Assembly: GCA_031266495.1 (NCBI GenBank)
Contig: JAISAX010000416.1
Location: 1 to 6,482, forward strand
Direction: 5' to 3'
Source: Opitutaceae bacterium
GTDB lineage: Bacteria > Verrucomicrobiota > Verrucomicrobiae > Opitutales > Opitutaceae
DNA: 6,482 bases
A program made the translations under genes and the position numbers. Below, piece by piece: positions 5,117 through 6,482 of the stretch. Within the stretch, counting starts at the first letter, position 1. The number at the start of each line of letters is the position of its first letter. Under the pieces are notes generated by a model. The model had not been told where the DNA came from and searched no databases. It saw only the letters and a program-made list of their open reading frames with translations.

Positions 5117-5221
5117 AGCTTCCGAACCAACCGCGAATAGACGCGAATGAACGCGAATAAAAAACCAATGAATCCACAGATTCGCGTCCATTCGCGTTCA
5201 TTCGCGGTTGGTTCGGAAGCT
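5117..5221. repeat. 105-bp imperfect inverted repeat with 42-bp arms
   Basis: The left arm is 5117-5158 and the right arm 5180-5221. They match as reverse complements at 39 of 42 positions, with a 21-base A+T-rich loop at 5159-5179. Each arm runs AGCTTCCGAACCAACCGCG and then three 10-base GCGAATRRAC-type units, the same family as the copies at 3437-3758. The three mismatches all fall in the variable bases of the 10-base units. It ends 59 bases before the AraC-family start codon and could form a cruciform or a very stable RNA hairpin in either transcript. It is not a typical terminator because no T-run follows. Confidence 0.9.
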
Positions 5222-5227
5222 TTGGTT

Positions 5228-5240
5228 GCGGCTCCGCCGC
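5228..5240. repeat. Short triloop palindrome before the AraC-family gene
   Basis: GCGGC-TCC-GCCGC is a perfect 5-bp stem with a TCC loop, starting 6 bases after the large inverted repeat and 40 bases before the ATG at 5281. It has the same layout as the TCT/AGA triloop palindromes at 1-115, but the core differs. Confidence 0.5.
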
Positions 5241-5280
5241 TCCAGGCCTCTGCGGTTACGTTCCAAAACCTCCCTTCCGT

Positions 5281-6363
5281 ATGACGAGAGCCTGCCCGCC
5301 ACCTGCCGCCAAACCGGAACAACCGGACAGTCACCTCGCCCGGCGTGTCCTGGCGAAGTCCGGGGAACATGCCTACGTGCTGGAAGAATGCCGGATAAGC
5401 CGTTCCGGATTCGTGCCGGCGATTCCGGAAAACGATCCGTACCAGAGGATACGGAATGTGTTTGTCATGGTGCTCAGCCTGGAGGGTTCGACGGTCTGGC
5501 GGCGCCGTCCCGAGCCGGTGACAGGCGGCGCGCCGGGGTTGGCGGAGTTGGCAGGGTTGGCGGGGTTGGCGGGAGGGTTGCCGGGAGACTGCACGCTGGA
5601 GCCGCACCATTTTGTGGCGTATCCGTGCGAGCCGGGCCTTGCCGTGGCGCGCACAGGAAACCGGGCCGGACATTTTTTGCTCTGGCGGGCAAGGCTGGAT
5701 GCCATGCAGGCCGTCGATTCGGTGCTCGGGATGGATGTGCCGCCAGCGGCCCCGGCAACCCCGGCGACCAGGCCGGGGGCGGCAGTGGCGGCGGCAGGGA
5801 GGTGGCCGCTGGCGGGGCCGTTTCCGTCGTCACCGGATATCCGCGCGCTTGTGGCGTCCCTGCGGTTGGCGCCGGGGGGGCCGATGCGCTCGCTCTGGTT
5901 CGGCGCCAAATTGATCGAGTTGATCGCGCTTCTGCATCCCGCGTCGGCAAGGTTGCCGGAGGCGGACGGCGAGGGGGGAGGCAAGGCGAGAGGCAAAGCG
6001 GGCGGCAAGGCGGGGGGCGAAAGGGGGTTTTGTCTGCATCCGTCGGTGGAAAGGGCGTTGCGGCATATCGAGGTCTCGTTTTGCAAGCCGTTGAGTCTGG
6101 ACGAAATCGCGGCGCAGGCGGCTGTGACGCCAGGGTACCTGAGCCATTTGTTCGCCATCGAGGTTGGTGAAACGTTGTCGTCCTACCTGCGCCGGGTGCG
6201 AATGAAACATGCCGCCCGGTTGCTCGGAGACGGGAAATGCAATGTCAGCGAGGCGGCAAAGGCCGTGGGTTATGCCAGCATCGGGCAGTTCAGCCACGCG
6301 TTTCGCGACCATTTCGGCTATCCGCCCGGCCAGCATGTCCACCGGGGGGCGGGCGTCCGGTAG
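5281..6363 (+). CDS. AraC-family transcriptional regulator
   Basis: The 360-residue product has a variable N-terminal region (about 30-145) that fits the cupin-like ligand-sensing half of AraC proteins in length and in its beta-strand and Pro/Glu pattern, though without a firm motif. A low-complexity middle follows, then a typical C-terminal AraC DNA-binding domain at about 253-354. The first helix-turn-helix is near LSLDEIAAQAAVTPGYLSHL (271-290). The second is near NVSEAAKAVGYASIGQFSHA (321-340), followed by FRDHFGYPPGQH, the family signature. The gene is divergent from the pseudopilin and PEP-CTERM genes, which makes it a candidate local regulator. That role and its ligand are inferred. 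ATG 5281 is the first usual start after the in-frame stop at 5158-5160. No Shine-Dalgarno precedes it. Two in-frame tandem repeats (5538-5573 and 5977-6012) interrupt the coding sequence. Sampled G+C is about 72% (5701-5760). Confidence 0.92.
   Translation: MTRACPPPAAKPEQPDSHLARRVLAKSGEHAYVLEECRISRSGFVPAIPENDPYQRIRNVFVMVLSLEGSTVWRRRPEPVTGGAPGLAELAGLAGLAGGLPGDCTLEPHHFVAYPCEPGLAVARTGNRAGHFLLWRARLDAMQAVDSVLGMDVPPAAPATPATRPGAAVAAAGRWPLAGPFPSSPDIRALVASLRLAPGGPMRSLWFGAKLIELIALLHPASARLPEADGEGGGKARGKAGGKAGGERGFCLHPSVERALRHIEVSFCKPLSLDEIAAQAAVTPGYLSHLFAIEVGETLSSYLRRVRMKHAARLLGDGKCNVSEAAKAVGYASIGQFSHAFRDHFGYPPGQHVHRGAGVR
5538..5573 (+). repeat. Four tandem 9-bp units in the AraC-family gene
   Basis: GTTGGCGGA, GTTGGCAGG, GTTGGCGGG and GTTGGCGGG follow each other without gaps and encode Leu-Ala-Glu/Gly triplets at about residues 86-98, in the putative sensing domain. 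The unit is three codons, so gain or loss of copies keeps the frame. Confidence 0.85.
5977..6012 (+). repeat. Three tandem 12-bp units in the AraC-family linker
   Basis: GGAGGCAAGGCG, AGAGGCAAAGCG and GGCGGCAAGGCG encode GGKA, RGKA and GGKA at residues 233-244. This is a flexible, positively charged linker just before the DNA-binding domain, and a partial fourth unit (GGERG) follows. Confidence 0.85.
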
Positions 6364-6411
6364 CCTGAGGAACCGTAATGAAATAACTGATGTTACGCGG
6401 ATCGGCCGTAG

Positions 6412-6431
6412 GGGCGTCGCTTGCGACGCCC
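6412..6431. repeat. Perfect 20-base palindrome downstream of the AraC-family gene
   Basis: GGGCGTCGC pairs perfectly with GCGACGCCC around TT (or an 8-bp stem with a CTTG loop), 48 bases after the stop at 6363. No T-run follows, so it is a poor intrinsic terminator. Its GGCGTC/GACGCC stem resembles the GGCGTCTCGCC palindrome at the left edge. It is probably another REP-like element. The remaining 51 bases to the window end show nothing I can name. Confidence 0.7.
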
Positions 6432-6482
6432 GCGCCAGGCGGACAGTATTGGCGTATCTCTCGTTGTAGTCAGGTCCTTGCG

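Noticed and set aside
3836..5191. A 451-codon minus-strand frame overlapping the pseudopilin
   Set aside because: It is a shifted frame of the pseudopilin plus the spacer. The product is Arg/His/Pro-rich with no domain, while the overlapping frame has the prepilin signal.
5117..5221. Insertion sequence or transposon with a transposase
   Set aside because: The element is only 105 bases with no coding capacity. At most it is a non-autonomous miniature element.
5026..5673. Minus-strand frame of 215 codons across the AraC start and the large inverted repeat
   Set aside because: It is antisense to the AraC-family gene at one end and repeat-derived at the other, with low-complexity composition.
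5208..6170. Long alternative frames over the AraC-family gene on both strands
   Set aside because: High G+C leaves all frames open. Only the 5281-6363 frame encodes the two helix-turn-helix segments.

Overview
The window looks like a chromosomal accessory locus from a Verrucomicrobiota bacterium, most likely an Opitutaceae-type organism. This is inferred from four signs. Several secreted proteins share one transcript strand, three of them with PEP-CTERM sorting tails. A pseudopilin gene carries a degenerate H-X9-DG tail. A divergent AraC-family regulator is present. The spacers are full of GCGAATGGAC-type repeats, triloop palindromes and heptamer repeats. No database search was possible, so the taxonomic placement is a pattern judgement.

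Layout. Bases 1-120 hold four short perfect palindromes with the same 9-bp core. A strong terminator that could work in both directions (139-184) separates them from a minus-strand series read right to left: pseudopilin (4740-3766), a 350-bp repeat-filled spacer (3416-3765), and two tandem paralogous PEP-CTERM proteins (3415-2405 and 2408-1536) joined by an ATGA stop/start overlap. These are followed by a jelly-roll-like PEP-CTERM protein (1483-791) and, after a hairpin, a secreted protein without a sorting tail (723-196). On the right, an A+T-rich spacer (4741-5116) and a 105-bp imperfect inverted repeat (5117-5221) lead to a plus-strand AraC-family regulator (5281-6363). Another perfect palindrome follows it at 6412-6431.

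How the parts may work together. PEP-CTERM proteins are exported by Sec and processed by an exosortase encoded elsewhere. The pseudopilin would be processed by a prepilin peptidase and assembled in a type II secretion or type IV pilus-like machine. The AraC regulator is a plausible local controller of the divergent surface-protein genes, but this is inferred only from position. No enzyme, transporter, tRNA, rRNA, CRISPR array or transposase is visible.

The most notable features are the dense and varied repeat families, a paralogous secreted family in which one member has lost or never had its anchor, the absence of Shine-Dalgarno sequences at all six main starts, and a 21-codon ORF with an excellent Shine-Dalgarno in the A+T-rich spacer. 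I see no convincing evidence of a complete new defence or biosynthetic system.
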